This document shows, piece after piece, positions 1 through 11,899 of a stretch of DNA of 64,000 nt. Numbering within the stretch: the stretch's first letter is position 1; every line of letters starts with the position of its first letter. The position numbers and the translations under genes are program-made. The notes under the pieces were generated by a model. The model ran no database searches. It was not told the origin of the DNA and saw only the letters and a list, made by a program, of their open reading frames with translations. Source of the stretch: Apis mellifera (taxonomy: Eukaryota > Arthropoda > Insecta > Hymenoptera > Apidae); contig NC_037650.1 of assembly GCF_003254395.2 (NCBI RefSeq), positions 8,866,071 through 8,930,070 on the forward strand. The letters are read 5' to 3'.

Positions 1-33
1 CCTCCTCGATTCGGTGGGATGCAATCTGCGATA
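1..33 (+). other. possible 3' edge of a coding exon
   Basis: The first 33 bases are GC-richer than what follows and read openly in frame 1 as PPRFGGMQSAI. They run straight into GTGAGT at 34-39, a good insect splice donor. If this is an exon, the A/T-rich DNA after it is a long intron on the plus strand. Eleven codons are too few to identify a protein, and frame 3 is also open. The call rests only on the donor match and the change in composition. Confidence 0.15.
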
Positions 34-914
34 GTGAGTTACGTTTTAGATTGATGGATAGGATTTTGCGTGAAACGTATTTGAAGCGGGGTGATAGATT
101 TTTTGAAATTTTGTGTGATTGGATTTGAAAGTTGGGGAGGGGGTAACGGGATAATTTAATTTAATTTTTTTTATTCGAAAAATTCCTCTTTGCAATAATT
201 ATTTTGCAACGATAGTTCTTCGAATGCAAATTTTTTCAATCCACGCAATATCATTTCGAAAAGATTTTAAATTTGATTGTCAATCATTTACATTGCATCC
301 TGAAATTTTTTATATTATCTTGCTCACGTAAGAACAAATATTTTCATATTTTTTTTCATAGTTCATCGAATATTTATTATAATTACGTATTATTTAATTG
401 CAATGAAAATTATTTATTATATTTCTTTTTCTTATTAAAACAACATTTTTAACAGCTTGTTAACGAGATTTTTAAAGCTATGGTGATTTGTTTGAAACGA
501 GTATTAAAGTGTTCATAAAATTTGAGATCCTAAAATAAAAGACTCCCATCGAATCCTTTTCTTTCGCTCTCCATCTCTTTTCCTTTCTTTTTTTTTTTTT
601 TCGCTTCACTCGTTTTCTCGAGACGAGAAGGGTGTAAAAGTTTCCGTTCTCACGAGTTTCCTTCTCTTCCTTTTCTTTATATTCCGGCGACAATGGGGAG
701 CATGGTTAAAAATATGATGATTTTTACGGGGGTTGAGATATTAGGTGAAATATCCGAAGAAACTCGGCTCCTTTACGATTATTTCGACGCTGAGTCGTTT
801 TATTCGTTTAAACCTGTTTCCCGATAGGGAACATCCTTTATTATTGCTTCCTTCTCTTCACGTTGTTCGAGGGTACTCGTCCTTTTTTTATCGTCGCAAA
901 TTTTCTTCCCTCGA
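34..914. other. A/T-rich non-coding stretch with pyrimidine tract
   Basis: No coding candidate is seen. A plus-strand pyrimidine-rich tract lies at about 548-612, with a run of 14 T at 588-601. The lysine- and glutamate-rich frame on the minus strand here is a by-product of that tract. Confidence 0.6.
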
Positions 915-936
915 ATATATATATATATATATATAT
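915..936. repeat. (AT)11 microsatellite
   Basis: Eleven uninterrupted AT units. They generate the alternating I/Y residues seen in frames on both strands. Confidence 0.95.
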
Positions 937-1244
937 GGATTCGATGAGAATTCTCTTTTGTTTAAGAAAAATTTGATAAATATCCCTGGAATAAGAACGG
1001 TTGGAAAACCCATTTAGCCCTCTAATTGCACCAGATAATACAGGCAATTTCTTGGCCGCAATAACGATAAACCTTTAAAAAGGCAGCAATGAGCGAGCGA
1101 TCGTTGCCCGGAGAAAAAAGAGATCCCGTTGATCATTAAGTTCCGAACAGGAACTTCCTCTTCCCCTAGTCGTTATCGTCATTCGAAGGTCGACTTTCAG
1201 CATTTCTTTTCTTGAGTGCATCGTTATTTCATCTCTGCATCAAA

Positions 1245-1252
1245 TGACGTCA
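1245..1252. promoter_or_regulatory. CRE-like palindrome TGACGTCA
   Basis: An exact TGACGTCA, the full cAMP-response element bound by CREB/ATF bZIP dimers. Other exact copies lie at 1888-1895 and 35473-35480. Function is not shown by the sequence; the match is to the consensus only. Confidence 0.25.
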
Positions 1253-1261
1253 GAATTTTGA

Positions 1262-1283
1262 ATATATATATATACACATATAT
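1262..1283. repeat. imperfect (AT)n microsatellite
   Basis: An AT run of about 22 bases interrupted by a CAC step, followed by A/T-rich DNA with nothing recognisable to about 1884. Confidence 0.85.
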
Positions 1284-1884
1284 TATCCTCTTTGAACTGA
1301 GAATTTCTGGAAATCTTTGTCAACCGATCTTCACCCATATATTGTGCTGTAATTAATATTACAAAGAGTTCAATATTTATTTTTTATCAGAAATGTGATA
1401 CTGGACAAAATTTTAGGATGATCTTGGGAAATTTTATTGATATTTATAAAATCTTCTTTAAAACATAATTTAAAACAATATTTCTTTGAAATTTTTAAAA
1501 TTAGGATCCAAAAATTGTTCTAAAATTTTCTATTATTATTGAAATTTAACACGAAATAAACGAAGATGTTCAAGCAACAAAAGGAAAAAATTTTCAGTTT
1601 TTATTTGTATAATCCTTATTTTTATACTAATGAAATTTCAATCGATAAAAATATTTGTCATCTCATTTTTCTATTTGATTATAACAGTAACAGTTTAAAA
1701 AAATATCTTCAAAAATTCTTCAAAAATCCATAATATTTTTTTCCAATTTCTTCTTCAAAAAATAATTTCTTCTAACTTCAATTTGTACAAAATCTATTTA
1801 CAAGAATGAAATCGAAACTGCCTACTATAAATACTTTAGAGAAACTTTGCTACTTTATTTACACATTTGAGACGCAAATACGAA

Positions 1885-2330
1885 TAATGACGTCACTAGC
1901 GCCGTCCTCTGTTTCTAAAATTCCTCTAATAACCGCAGAATTCAACTTGGCATTCTCCCTCTCTCCTCTTCCCCCTCCTTTCCTTCTGTCCATGACGGTT
2001 ATTCGCGCGTACACAACATTGTCTCTTTGTCGCGTTCCGTTCGTCGTCTCTCTTTATTTTTGCCGAAGCCGGAGCCACGCACAGGCGACACGAAAACGTG
2101 TCTCGTCCACGAAAACATCGGGAAAAGTGGGCTATACACTTCACATTCGCGGTATATAACACGGTAGCCAGATTAACAAGGTAATCTACTCATCTCGACG
2201 AAAGACTCGTCCTGCCTTTCAGCTTAATTGTTGGCCGGGTTAAGAGAAGGTGGCATGATAATATTGTTAGCTTCTCATAGTCCTGGCAATTAGAAAGATT
2301 CGTTTCGAGAATAATGTAGTACTCTTAGAC
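1885..2330. other. GC-richer segment with CRE, pyrimidine tract and TATA-like box
   Basis: This CpG-containing segment holds an exact TGACGTCA at 1888-1895, a plus-strand C/T tract at about 1953-1990, and TATATAA at 2152-2158. A start-site motif at the usual 30-base distance from the TATA box is weak. A 117-codon plus-strand frame (1806-2159) crosses it but resembles no family I know and includes the pyrimidine tract. A regulatory or promoter role is possible but unproven. Confidence 0.25.
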
Positions 2331-4100
2331 GGATGTGCGGTTTTTTTCCCTTTTCATTAAGACGAAGTTAGAGTTAATTTTTGTTTTTCCTAGGATTCGA
2401 AGGAGAAAAGTTCGTTTCGATAAAATTCGAGACGTTGTGAAGCGTTGTGAATATTTTAAGAAATATTTATTAGGAGAATTTATAGAGAGAATAGAGCAAA
2501 GACGAGTTTATTTTTATGCAAGATGGATATGTAAGATGGTGAAAATTTATCAGGATTTTAGTTTTTCTTTTACGAAATTATTGTTTTTTGCGTGTAATTG
2601 AAATTATAATTAGAATTTTTTAAAGTATGTTTTCTTACAGTTTAGAGTAATGTGTAATTATGGAGAAATGAAAAATTGTCAGTTTGCGTTTGTTCGTAAC
2701 GGTAAAGAACGAGTCGTTATGGTAAATAAAAGCATACGAAACTCCATTCATTAATTAAAATGGACAGAATCGTTCTGCTTATCCAGCGGATGCATATTCA
2801 TAATCGATGGTATCAGTGCGTGTTACAAATGCAAATTAAAATAGTGCGTGTTTCCATTGCGGTGCTAAATTCAAGCCAATACGTCAAGAAAGCTGTACAA
2901 TGAATGATTTCAAAAAATTGCAGATGGTATTGTACAATCATATCGAATGTGATTAATCAATTCCAAAGATTAAATTTAAAATACATTCATAATCTAAATC
3001 TTTTATATTATTTCATAATATTTCAGTTTTTTAATAATCAAAAAAGAGAAAAAAAAAGAACTGATAAATTGCTTTGAAAAAATTCCAACGTTATTTCGAG
3101 AAAATAACGAAACAACGTATTATAAATTAAAAAATTAATTAAACTTCCCTATGAAAAATGTTTTGTGCAAATTGAAGCTTATATTTTAAAAAAAACTTGT
3201 AAAAATAAATTGCTTTTCAACGATTAAAAATGTCAACCGACATATTACTAATTAAGTGCCACTTAATATATTTTTAATATCTTTGAATGGAAATTTTTCG
3301 AGAGAAAATAAATTTTCAGTCTGAAATAAATATTACAACAAGTTATTCTTGAAAGCTGATTGTCACGGAATTAATCTTTACGTTTCTGCAGAAAATAAAA
3401 TATAACTCTGATAATCTCGTACTTTCAACGTAGATATAATCTTTGTTTCTCTTAATGAAGTTTAAGAAACGCATTACACTTCATATGCAATTTCATTATG
3501 TAAATCATAATACATAATACCTTCTGTTTTTAAATTCTCTTGTGCACTCTTGTATTGTTATCTCTCTCAAAAGAATTTAAAAACTTGTCGATACGTCGTA
3601 TTTATGAAACTTTGTACGTGGTATACATTCATTGCAATCAACACATAACACTTTGCTAATACACTTTGTCTCATAATTTTCGTGTATTAGCAAATAGATA
3701 CGTTATATAGCTATTATTATATTTAACTATAATTAACATTCAAGGTTACTTTTTGTAATCATCTATTGTCACTGGTAATATTTTCTTTTTCGTGCAAATT
3801 ACTATTTTTTTTCTTTTACTCAAGTTATTCATCAACAATTCTCTCTATTTTTGCGAATATTCATGAGAAATCAATATTCCATTATTTTATCTATTTTTAA
3901 ATCCAATAGTCTCTACAAAACTAAACATAACCTCAATAATCTACAACGTGCAATCTATCACATTACTTTTTCTTCAAATAAAAAAATTATTCTAATTCAA
4001 TTCGAGTTTACAACAGTAAAATTACAAAATTATATATCTTTTCATTTTTACAACGCACTTTTTCTTCAAAATATATACAGATTAACGATCATCCATTAAA
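2331..4100. other. A/T-rich stretch, nothing identified
   Basis: There are no tandem repeats, no RNA gene and no convincing coding frame. Short plus-strand frames at 2335-2601 and 3851-4099 are rich in K, F, I and N, as random A/T-rich DNA would give. Confidence 0.6.
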
Positions 4101-4600
4101 TTTATCTCGCGCGGCGTGTCTCCACGATTAAGAACTTGCGTCTAGTTTCAAGTTTACTCCTCAGGTGGCGGAGTTGATCGTTCCCATCGTTTTCATTAAC
4201 GGGCCGGAACCGGATGCCACGCGGTCGAAATATTCCCATTGGAACTCGAATCATCTCGGGCTGCAGACGGGCTGCTTAATCCGTGGGCCGATGGTTGATC
4301 GCCGTGGCGAATATTAGCGGGATTCTTGAAGCAGAAACAAAGTCCGGCATACGAATTAATTACGTTGGATCTTTCTTAATTAGTTACGCTCTCTACGCCC
4401 CCGTAGAGAGAACTTGCAACTTCTCGAACTACGGCTTATACTTGAAGTTTGCTGCGCCTCGCGGTTGCGCCTCCACCGTTTGAACAATTGATGCAAATGT
4501 GCCGGGGTTCGTGTTATACTCCGCGGATGATTCGGCTTTGCTTGATTATTGCGAGATTCGGGGGACTCGTAACGGTTGAAAGGATTTCTGTCCTTTGTTC
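4101..4600. other. CpG-dense GC-richer segment
   Basis: An abrupt rise in G+C and CpG between A/T-rich flanks. It contains AATTAATTA-type homeodomain cores around 4353-4382 and the stem-loop at 4389-4410. Frames are short and unlike known proteins, so a non-coding regulatory segment is the likelier reading. Confidence 0.35.
4389..4410. other. perfect 9-bp stem-loop
   Basis: CTCTCTACG at 4389-4397 is the exact reverse complement of CGTAGAGAG at 4402-4410, with a CCCC loop. It is the cleanest short hairpin in this part of the window. It is too short for a microRNA precursor by itself. Confidence 0.6.
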
Positions 4601-4683
4601 CACTGGATTATCATTGTTTTATTGTCTCATGGATTATTAACACGAGTCTCGAGTTTGTTTTCGAGCAGTTGTTCCGGTGTTTG

Positions 4684-4693
4684 AGGTTAGGTT
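4684..4693 (+). repeat. interstitial TTAGG dimer
   Basis: AGGTTAGGTT, two units of the insect telomere repeat, at the edge of the GC-richer segment. It is one of seven such short matches in the window. Confidence 0.6.
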
Positions 4694-5969
4694 GGATGAT
4701 ATCTGGAAGGAAATTATTCATTCGTGATATTATATACGGGCTATATAATTCTGTTTCAGATTACTTTTTTTTTTTTTTTCGTGAAATTTGAAACGTTTCT
4801 TTTTACTCTTACTTCAAAATATACTTCAATTTATAGGAATAAATATTGATTTTCTATTTTCCGTAAAATTATGGAAAATATTCATCCGTATATAATAGAA
4901 TCGGAATGGAATAATCAAACTGAACAGAAGAGTAACAATTTCAGTGATGGAATCACGATTTAACAATCGAACGATTAATTATCGAACCGTAGAAAATTTA
5001 ACGAAAATCCCTTTTGCGCTAACAGAATCGGAATTTAACAATCGAATCGATTCGATTTTTCTATTCGAACGATCTAGGATTTATCTCTAACCGAATCGAT
5101 CGAATAAAAATTCTACATCGATTTTAACCATGATAAACAAATTAAGGAAGAAGAATAAACCACGGTATGTATATTTTAAATTAACTTTGAGGTTAATTCG
5201 ATCGATACTGCCCAGGTTGGACATTGATCGACACTGATCGTTATTAATTTATGCGGACAAGACGAGTTTCTAATCTGTCTCCGGGGCTGGTGGCGTGTTT
5301 ACTGCCTAGATTTAATCTGCATTGGGTTTAATTAAAATCAAGCAGCCCCCCCGACGGTAGCGCTGCCTCGTTGACAATTGCATGCAGATTGGATTAAGCT
5401 TTGGAATTAGAAGGGGAGTTGGATTCAGCGCGAATCTGCTGCCCGTTTGTCCACATTAATATTCGAATTTCTGGAAATAGAACTGGATCCACTGGATCGG
5501 CTGTGGGGGTGGGGGAAGAGGGGGTACACAATGTTCGATACACCGATAACGAGAGAATTATCCGTGGTGGGGGTATAAACGATCAAATATCGTTAACATA
5601 GATATTGTGTCACTGTTGTGAAATTATTGATCCATCCAATTTTATTTATTTATTTTTACACGAGATATTATTAAAAGTTTCGATTGAATAATATAATATC
5701 AAATATCAATTTCTTTTTCCATTTTCTCTGAAAAAATTCATTTCATTGGAAATAAAATTCTCGTTCTTATTGAAACTTCAAATTTTTTTTCTCTCTCTCC
5801 TCCCTCAGAGTTAAATAAATATTCATTAGATTTCGTTCTTTCTCTCTCTTTTCGCGACTTTGTTCCGCTCAACTGGTTGGCTGCTGATATCTGCCGAATA
5901 GCAGATGGCCCGGTATTACCACTTTGTTGGCGAACATTGATTCTTCTTCGTGCTTACAAGAGCCAACCA

Positions 5970-5972
<3 letters not shown>
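4694..5972. other. mixed stretch with GC-richer block at 5200-5560
   Basis: A run of 15 T lies at 4765-4779. From 4900 to 5110, dispersed AATCG/TCGATT words recur (for example near 4931, 4963, 5040 and 5055) without a fixed period. The block at 5200-5560 is GC-richer, including a CCCCCCC run near 5346 and G-runs near 5505-5525. No coding candidate stands out. Confidence 0.5.

Positions 5973-6003
<31 letters not shown>
5973..6003. repeat. (CT)15 microsatellite
   Basis: An uninterrupted CT run followed by a longer imperfect pyrimidine tract to about 6055. Serine/leucine-rich and arginine/glutamate-rich frames around it on both strands are artefacts of this repeat. Confidence 0.95.
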
Positions 6004-6006
<3 letters not shown>

Positions 6007-6890
6007 CTTTTTCCTTCTCTCTTTTTCTCTTTCTTTCTCTTCCTTTTTCCTTCAGTATCAGAAGTTTTCGCATCCCCCGCATATTTCCCGCGTTTCTTTG
6101 CTGAGCACACGGAAAAGCAACGTCGTCTTCTCGTCAGATAATCCATCCTGATTTTCTATATTGCCTCGGATCCGCAAACTTTGCCCTTTCATTACTGTCA
6201 TCCACGGATGTGAATCTTCTCACGTATCAGAAAAAACGGGAAAATTATATTTGAGTAATAATTATTGATATTCATATGTCTGCTATTTGTCATTTAATCC
6301 TTAATGTGACGGAATGTTGCTATTTTTCGCGCAGTATAACATTTTCTATTTTTTTTGAATTAATTAATGAAAGAAATGTTAATTCCGAATGGAAATTTTT
6401 AACAAAATTTAAAAACTATCTTTTCCACCTCTTTATTCGATGTTATTGAATACGATTATATTTTATTTAATGATATCATGATTTTTATTAAAAATCCATT
6501 GCGAAATTATATTAAATAATTATGAAATTTTCATGATTGATTCTAATACGTTTAAAAAAACAAATTTATACAAATGTTGCCATAAAATACGAAATGTAAA
6601 ATACGAAAAATTGTGTAAACAGAAGTTACTATCTCGAGTATATAATTTTTACAGAAATTGGCTATTTTACGAATCACAAATTTTAATTCGCGAGTCATCA
6701 ACAAATTCAATAAAACTGTATTCTATTTAAAGGATATGTTTTTTTTTTAGGAAATTCACTAGAAAAATTTTGAAAGAAGAGAAATAAATTGTCTCTAACC
6801 TTTCTCAAAGCCTCTGTTCAACCAACCAGAATCATATTCTGTATTTGATGGGATTACGGAGGATCATAAGCTCTTACTCAATCAATCGAC
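6004..6890. other. A/T-rich stretch, nothing identified
   Basis: After the pyrimidine tract the sequence is A/T-rich. The 65-codon plus-strand frame at 6533-6730 has no recognisable motif. Confidence 0.55.
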
Positions 6891-6923
6891 AGAGAGAGAA
6901 AGAGAGAAAGAGAGAGAGAGAGG
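6891..6923. repeat. (GA)n microsatellite
   Basis: A purine run of GA with AAAG interruptions, ending about 30 bases before the A/B minisatellite array. Confidence 0.9.
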
Positions 6924-6954
6924 ACAAAAATAAGAATCACTGTTTTATTTTCAT

Positions 6955-7875
6955 CATTTTTTTCTATCCTATAAATATTTTTCAATAATTCTTAATAACA
7001 AAAGAGATAATATAAATTCATATTCGTTGTTCCAATTTGTCAATCATTCTTCAACAAAAAGAAACTACTATTTATTTTACTATTCTTCATTCTTCCTATT
7101 ATCAATCACTCTTCAACATCAATACCTTCAACATCAATACAATTTACCTTCACAATTTTCCTTTATCATTTTTTTCTACCCTATAAATATTTTTCAATAC
7201 TAATTCTTAATAACAAAAGAGATAATATAAATTCACATTCGTTGTTCCAATTTGTCAATCATTCTTCAACAAGAAAAACCTATTATTTATTTTACTATTC
7301 CCCATTTTTCCTATTATCAATCACTCTTCAACATCAATACCACAATTTATCTTCACAATTTTTTTTTTAATTTATTCTTCAATAAAAAAAAAACCTACTA
7401 TTTATTTTACTATTCTCCATTCTTCCTATTATCAATCACTCTTCAACATCAATACCACAATTTACCTTCACAATTTTTTAATTTATTCTTCAACAAAAAG
7501 AAGCTACTATTTATTTTACTATTCCCCATTCTTCCTATTATCAATCACTCTTCAACAACAATACCACAATTTACCTTCACAATTTTTTTTTTCATTTTTT
7601 TTCTATTCTATAAATATTTTTCAATACTAATTCTTAATAACGAAAGAGATAATATAAATTGACATTCGTTGTTCCAAATCATTTGTCAATTATTCTTCTA
7701 CAAAAAAAACCTACTATTTATTTTACTATTCCTCCTATTCTTCCTATTATCAATCACTCTTCAACAACCGATACCACAATTTATCTTCACAATTTTCCTT
7801 TATCATTTTTTTCTATCCTATAAATATTTTTCAATACTAATTCTTAATAACAATTTACCTTCACAATTTTCCTCC
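6955..7875. repeat. two-module (A/B) minisatellite array
   Basis: Two module types recur. Module A is about 90-100 bases, starts with CATTTTTTTCTA and ends near TTGTCAAT; it begins at 6955, 7167, 7593 and 7804. Module B is about 110 bases, starts ATTCTTCAAC and ends near TTCACAATTTT; it begins at 7044, 7261, 7374, 7485 and 7692. The order is A-B-A-B-B-B-A-B-A(partial), the last A being fused to the tail of B. The A-to-A distance is 212 in the first pair and 211 in the last. Frames of more than 100 codons crossing the array (7252-7662 and the start of 7669-8100) follow the repeats and are not genes. Confidence 0.9.
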
Positions 7876-8123
7876 TTTACCATTAATTCTTTATCTTTTC
7901 CCTTTTATTTTCTTCCTGCACTTATCCACTCTTCGTTCCAAAACCACTCTTACAACAATCTCAAACAAACACCTCCGAATCTTCATTTCGCATCACCAGA
8001 TCACCATCATTCCATCCTCGTCCCCCATCCTCCCCAGACACGTATGAATATTCCCACCCTCCACCAGAAACGCGAGGATGCGCAAAATTTTCCCCGATAA
8101 TCCGACTTAACATCTGCCTCTTA
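7876..8123. other. pyrimidine-rich flank of the array
   Basis: C/T-rich on the plus strand, with G+C rising from about 8020 toward the following island. No gene is seen. Confidence 0.5.
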
Positions 8124-8139
8124 ACACACACACACACAC
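8124..8139. repeat. (AC)8 microsatellite
   Basis: Eight AC units at the left edge of a CpG-dense segment. Confidence 0.9.
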
Positions 8140-8500
8140 TTACGCGCTCACACAGTCCGTACAATTATCGAAGATACCAGGATCGTTCGGTCTGTGCCGA
8201 GAGAACCGGTGGAAAATCGCGTTATTCGCGAGTTACACGCTCGTCGAACCTCGGATCCTCACCGCACTGGAAATTTCGACTCGTTTACCCTGCTCGCGAA
8301 CAGTTTCCACCGAACTGTTTTCCAAGATTAGCCGGTTATCATCCGCTCCTTGGCTACTCGCTTCTCGCGGATTTACTCGACAACCGTCCACTCGGGTCAA
8401 AGCGCATCCTCGCAACACCCTCTCCTTCTCTCGCTTCCTTCCTCCTGACCTAATTTCCGCCTCGAAGTCGGCAAGGATTTGACGATCCGAGAACACATCG
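8140..8500. other. CpG-dense GC-richer island
   Basis: One of the most G+C- and CpG-rich segments of the window, about half G+C by eye. A minus-strand 87-codon frame (8233-8496) spans it, but its residues follow the CpG-rich composition (R, S, E, G) and no domain is recognisable. It could be an unmethylated regulatory island or an exon. The sequence alone does not decide. Confidence 0.35.
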
Positions 8501-9830
8501 TAAACAATCTATCCTTTCTTGTTTTTTGTCGAAGAAACTTTTGCTTGGTTCGTTCTCTTAGCTTTTGCAAAGGTTATTTATTTTATTTGTCGTTTTATCT
8601 TTGATATTTTTCTTCTTTCTTTCTTCTATATTTCTTTTCTCTTCTTCTATTTTTGTTTTGATTGGAAGTCGATGAATATCAAAAGTGTATATTCGATATT
8701 CAATGATTTTATAGGTTTGGTAATCGGAGAAATGAAATTTTATAATTTTTTGAAGCTTTTAGATATATTTATTAAATATCGAGGATTATTTTTATATTTT
8801 TTTTGTTTAATCGATTCTCCATCAACGATATTATCGTTTTTTTTCTTTTCTTTTTTTTTTCGATTCAATTCACCAGATATTAAGCGAGCTTTATTCTTGG
8901 GAAATTTCAAAAAGAATGCTATAATTGCCGGGCTGGAAATAAGACAGCAAGGAATCTTTTATTTGAATGTATGAATATTAAACACACGCTATGAATTGCA
9001 GATTCACAAAGGAGAATATTTGTTGGATCATAAGTAACTGTGTTTTATGCAGAGGATTGGATCCAATGTACGTGTCCATTCTCATTTTTATTATTTTCCT
9101 TATTACATTTTTTTTTCCTGGTTTAAATACGTATGGAGGATGAAAAATTAATTAACCACATCTGGATAAAGTGCATTGTATTAAATATTTTTATTTAACG
9201 GGTAGTAAAATCGAGATATTTTAACCACCTCAGCCATAAACAGGTGTAATTGAGACGTTAAAAAATGAAACAATAGGGATTACATCATAAATGTAATGCT
9301 TGCGCGTTTTAAGTTTGGATAAATTCACGATTATTTCTATTCCCTCTGTAGAAGTGAAATTACATTTTACATTTGAAAGGATTAAGAATATTTCATTTTT
9401 ACATAAATTAATATTTATACCTTACATTTCTATATCATACTATACATCAATATAATACATATGCCATACTTTAATTATGGCATTCATAATTTTAATTTTT
9501 AACACATATCATTGTTCAAAATCTAATATCTAAATTATTTCAATATTTTTAGGTGATTTATTTAAATAATTATTCCAATTATCAATTACACTATCAACAA
9601 CTTTCGTGTAAATAATTTAACGATTATTTGCATCATCTAATTAAAAAAATGCTCGTGCACACCCGTTTACTTTGCTCGTAACTCGGTTCTGAAACTCTCT
9701 TAAATATTAAGACGCTTTCAATTAATTCAGCTAATTAATCAAATTACACTGACCACAAACTTCCATTACACCGACACCGTCCACCCTCCTCGCGCAAATT
9801 TCTCACGATCGTTGATCGAAAATCCATCCC
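8501..9830. other. A/T-rich stretch with T-rich strand bias
   Basis: From 8519 to about 8870 the plus strand is strongly T-rich, producing a 151-codon phenylalanine-rich frame that looks like composition rather than a membrane protein. The rest is plain A/T-rich DNA. Confidence 0.5.
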
Positions 9831-11063
9831 CTGGAAAATCTTTCTCAGAAGCGCCATCTGTGCTTCCACAGAGTCGCCAAATGATCAAAGATGGACAACT
9901 TTAATTACGATCGATGGTATCCAACCCAAGTTTGTACACGGAATTGGCATAATGATCCTTTATGCATTTTTCATATGTTCGCGAATCTTTCTTTCCCTTT
10001 TTTTTGTTCTTTTTCCCCCCTCTTTTCTTCCGTTGTTTGGGAAAAAAGAAGAAAGAGAACGCAGGCTCGTGCAACGGTAAAATAATTTAAAGAAAAAAAA
10101 AGAAAAAAATAAAAGCGCGAGTCGCGCTCACTCTTTCCGAGCCGAGCCTCAAACCACCCCTTTTCCCACCCCACTCGTCCATTTGCACGCTTTTGTCTCG
10201 CGATATTTAACGGGGGACGGCTTTTAATATCGATCGAAGAAACGTTATTTTTCTGTAAAAGAAAGGGATAAGAATGGATGGAACGGTTTTCGTGTTTTGT
10301 TTCTTTTTGGGATTTTTCCTCGATCGATATTCTCTCATAAATAATGTAAATATCCGTAAAATATCGGAAACGGAGAAATTTAATAAAAGAGGATTCGAGA
10401 TATGTATCTGTGATTAATAATTCATTAGTTTCTTCCCGAGCTGTCTTGCCCCTATTGTATTATAAGGAAAGGGATATCCATTGAGTTTGCAGTGAACTAT
10501 CAATCTGATAGCGATAGCTGTGTGCGGATAAATTGCGTCGTGATAATTTAATAATTTATACGTAACCCTCTGTTAACACGATTTTCAAATTTATGTGAAA
10601 TCGAGATACTTCAGGTACTCACGAGGAATTAAATTTGAATATAAAAACGTGAGAAGTTGTACAACTCAAAAGTGTATTAAAAAGATGTTCTTGCCTGAAC
10701 GAAAATAGACGAAATTATCGTCTTCTTTTCTTACTAAAAAAAAAAGGAAAAAATCTTCAATAAATTATCCCATGGAACCCTATCCAAACCCAATTCTTCA
10801 TCCAACTGTTGACGACTCTTTTAAACGAACCTCTCCTGAACAAGAAGTGTAAATGAATTTAATAATTTTGGGTCGGTTTGCAACTGAAAAATAACAAGAT
10901 CTTCTGTTGAAAAGCGTTATTTATTGTTCCATCGAGCGTGATACAACCTGCTACATTTCACTCTTAACGTCTCCCTTCTCACAAACCATTCGTCTCGATC
11001 ACAAAAAAGGAAGCCTCGGGATTAAAACGAATTAAAACAAACAACGCTGTTAAATCCTTCCCT
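9831..11063. other. mixed composition, no gene identified
   Basis: A pyrimidine tract at about 9985-10035 is followed by A/G-rich DNA at 10040-10110. A moderately GC-rich block lies at about 10110-10230. The remainder is A/T-rich. Confidence 0.5.
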
Positions 11064-11122
11064 AAAAAAAAAAAAAGAAGAAGAAGAAGAAAAGAAGAAA
11101 GGAAAGAAAAAAAAGAAAGGAA
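11064..11122. repeat. A/G-only tract with (GAA)n core
   Basis: A run of A is followed by GAA repeats and A/G-rich sequence, nearly all purine on the plus strand for about 55 bases. Confidence 0.9.
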
Positions 11123-11560
11123 TAACCAGTTTTTGCCACGTTTCTTTGCAACTACGTCACGTTGTCAGGGTAGGGAAGACAAACTCACGGTAATTACGGT
11201 GCTTCACCGGCATTGCGAATGCATTGTGCAACGCGACACTCGCCCCTCATGTGACATTAATTATATAGGGAGCTGTGTCACGTTTAACGTACGATTATTG
11301 CATTCCCGCGTGGAAACGGGTGGCAAGAATTAAGACGTAGACACCGAAACGATCGATAGTTTCTCCAATTTCGTGGAGAAGGGATTTGGAAAGGTTTTCT
11401 TCATTTCTTCCATTCTTCTCTCTCACCGTTCGAAATTATTTCAGTATGCCCGTCTGGGATTAACGACCCTTTAATTATTCAACGCTAATTGCAAGAGCAC
11501 TTCTTATTACCGATACGCGTGCATTTGGACGAGCCACTCGTACATTATTCTCGCTTCGGT
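11123..11560. other. GC-richer segment with short stem-loop
   Basis: This is CpG-containing sequence. TTCTCCA at 11361-11367 and TGGAGAA at 11374-11380 form a perfect 7-bp stem with a 6-base loop. A 66-codon plus-strand frame at 11133-11333 has no known motif. Confidence 0.35.
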
Positions 11561-11899
11561 GACTCGCCAATTTTTCTTTCTTTCTTTTTTCTTCTTTACG
11601 CTAACTTACTTATCTATAAGGAATAGGTATTTGCATTGTAAGTGCAACAACGAGCCTTGTTAGCATTGTAATTTGATGTCGTAATGTTGATTTAGGGATA
11701 TTTGCATTTACTTTTGCTCGAGATGCAATGCATTCTTTTACTTTTGACGTAACATAACCTAAAAAGTGTATATATTTACCTTTGCGGTTATAATATCGTA
11801 ATATTTAAATCTTTGTTCGTGACGATGATTTGATAAGTTGTAAAACTTGTTTCTTATTTAAAATTTCGTAGCCTGAATTGAATTTTTTTTGTTTTTCTT
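11561..11899. other. A/T-rich spacer before the 11900 frame
   Basis: T-rich sequence with no repeats. Several TTGCATT and GCAT words occur between 11631 and 11731 without a fixed period. Confidence 0.45.

Noticed and set aside
2335..2601. 88-codon plus-strand frame with basic residues
   Set aside because: K/R/F/I-rich composition expected from A/T-rich DNA, with no motif and no start context.
7252..8100. Two plus-strand frames of 136 and 143 codons rich in Y, F, I and L
   Set aside because: The first lies wholly within the A/B minisatellite and repeats its modules as protein; the second starts in the array and continues into pyrimidine-rich flank. The frames exist because the T/C-rich units lack stops.
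8519..8974. 151-codon phenylalanine-rich frame
   Set aside because: It follows a T-rich strand bias with no conserved motif and no splice or promoter context.
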